Shown here: in pieces, positions 63,093 to 64,000 of the stretch
Layout of the letters: each line of letters opens with the position of its first letter
Numbering within the stretch: position 1 is the first letter of the stretch
Assembly: GCF_000826065.2 (NCBI RefSeq)
Contig: NZ_LN623538.1
Coordinates: forward strand, 124,001-188,000
Reading direction: 5' to 3'
Origin: Tessaracoccus massiliensis
GTDB taxonomy: Bacteria > Actinomycetota > Actinomycetes > Propionibacteriales > Propionibacteriaceae
Length of the DNA: 64,000 nucleotides
Translations under genes and position numbers: made by a program
Notes under the pieces: model-generated
Databases searched by the model: none
Told to the model about the DNA's origin: nothing
The model's input: the letters and a program-made list of their open reading frames with translations, nothing else

Positions 63093-64000
63093 CCGGAACG
63101 CAGCCCGTTGGTGCCGCCGGAGATGTCGTCGAGTGCCGCGACGATGGGTGGCACCAGTTCCTTGTGCTCGGCGTCCATCAACTCGGCCAACTGATCTTTG
63201 GCGCGGGGGCCGACGAGCGCCGAGGCGACCTGGGGGGCGTCGCGCGTCCACAACAACGCGACTTGGGCGGCGGTCAGGCCGAGGCCCTGGGCGGCGTGGG
63301 CGAGGGCGTCGACGATGGCTGCGGAGCGTGGCTGCAGGTACGGCTCGACGAACCATCCGAAGTGCTCGGAGGCACCGCGGGAATCCCGGGGGACCCGTCC
63401 TCCTGCGTACTTGCCGGTCAACACGCCACGGCCCAGGCCGGACCAGGCCAGCACGCCGAGTTCGTGGTGCGCGGCCGCGGGGATGACCTCCACCTCGGCG
63501 CGCCGGGCCAGCAGCGAGTACTCCACCTGCACGCTGGACAGCGTGGTGCGCATCCTGTCGGCCTCCTGCCAGGTGGCGGCCGTGGCGGTCTGCCAGCCCA
63601 CGAAGTTCGACACCCCCACGTAGTGCGCCATGCCGCGGGCGACTGCGGTGTCGAGGGCGGAGAGGGTCTCCTCGATCGGAGCATCGCCCCAGGCGTGCAC
63701 CTGCCACAGGTCCACATGATCGGTCCCGAGCCGCCGCAGGGACTGCTCGAGGTCGCTCAGGAGCGCGCCGCGGGAGGTGTCGATCACCCGGCGCCCGTCG
63801 CGCACGACGAAGCCCGCCTTGGTGGCGATCACCAACGACTCACGCGGCAGGCCGGCGCGCACGGCCTTGCCGATCATCTTCTCGGCGACGCCGGCGCCGT
63901 AGGCGGGGGCGGTGTCGACGAGGTTGCCCCCGCCGTCGACGAAATCGTGGAGGAGGGTGCGTGCGGTGGGCCAGTCGACGTCACGACCCCACGCCATGGT
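63089..64000 (-). CDS. Aldo/keto reductase (5' end beyond window)
   Basis: The frame is open to the window edge; T-M-A-W-G-R-D at the edge matches the AKR N-terminal G-(T)-M-x-W-G, so some 10-20 residues are missing. Of the 303 residues visible, DTAPAYGAGVAEKMIG holds the Asp/Tyr pair, VIATKAG the Lys and DLWQVHAWG the His of the catalytic tetrad. The NADPH-binding end is ALVGPRAKDQLAE. Substrate unknown. Confidence 0.93.
   Translation of the reverse strand, partial: TMAWGRDVDWPTARTLLHDFVDGGGNLVDTAPAYGAGVAEKMIGKAVRAGLPRESLVIATKAGFVVRDGRRVIDTSRGALLSDLEQSLRRLGTDHVDLWQVHAWGDAPIEETLSALDTAVARGMAHYVGVSNFVGWQTATAATWQEADRMRTTLSSVQVEYSLLARRAEVEVIPAAAHHELGVLAWSGLGRGVLTGKYAGGRVPRDSRGASEHFGWFVEPYLQPRSAAIVDALAHAAQGLGLTAAQVALLWTRDAPQVASALVGPRAKDQLAELMDAEHKELVPPIVAALDDISGGTNGLRSG

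Overview
The window is a compact, high-GC chromosomal segment from an actinobacterium, most likely a member of the Propionibacteriaceae (Tessaracoccus/Propionibacterium-like). The evidence is the conserved actinobacterial gene order (folC-DUF4233-ndk; yceD-rpmF-rnc-mutM-smc-ftsY-ffh-rpsP-khpA-rimM-trmD; rplS-lepB-rnhB-DUF2469-yraN-comM-dprA), frequent GTG starts with GTGA/ATGA overlaps, many apparently leaderless genes, and a PPi-type phosphoenolpyruvate carboxykinase typical of propionibacteria. The genus is inferred, not proven.

Layout: 1-3.5 kb folC end, DUF4233, ndk, a DUF2510 membrane protein and a CPBP protease. 3.5-16.6 kb holds the TIGR03960 radical SAM / DUF2344 / RNase E set, split by a hydrolase, a DUF1846 protein and a five-gene sugar epimerase plus glycosyltransferase operon, then rpmB. 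16.6-21.2 kb has an MFS exporter, recG, rsmD and coaD, followed by a decayed TRAP permease gene (21.27-22.08 kb). 22.1-40.1 kb is the yceD-to-trmD housekeeping block, interrupted by a RecQ helicase fused to a phosphoribosyltransferase-like domain, an amidohydrolase, a secreted cysteine-repeat protein, sppA and a small metallopeptidase. 40.1-43.7 kb is sdhCAB behind a DtxR/IdeR-like box. 43.7-49.2 kb runs rplS to dprA.

49.2-55.7 kb is the most interesting region. It is a minus-strand operon behind a compact cobalamin riboswitch. It encodes two secreted DUF4430 (transcobalamin-like) proteins, EcfT, a fused double EcfA ATPase, an S component, and a secreted alpha/alpha-barrel protein resembling the other half of intrinsic factor. 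Together these look like a split, bacterial intrinsic-factor-like vitamin B12 capture and import system. The barrel protein ends in a two-repeat cysteine module that recurs in the unlinked secreted protein at 35.0-36.0 kb and in a remnant at 60.4-60.8 kb.

55.8-64.0 kb carries a HAD phosphatase, PPi-PEPCK, a small conserved-looking protein, two broken genes, a Ser/Thr kinase, tRNA-Leu(GAG), a DUF3224 protein and a 5'-truncated aldo/keto reductase.

Quality warning: sppA contains a 43-bp perfect inverted repeat running directly into a recognisable Illumina Nextera i7 adapter with its index, so this part of the assembly is artefactual. Four other loci show frameshifts near which a single base would restore the family reading frame. 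Some of these may be assembly errors and not true pseudogenes.
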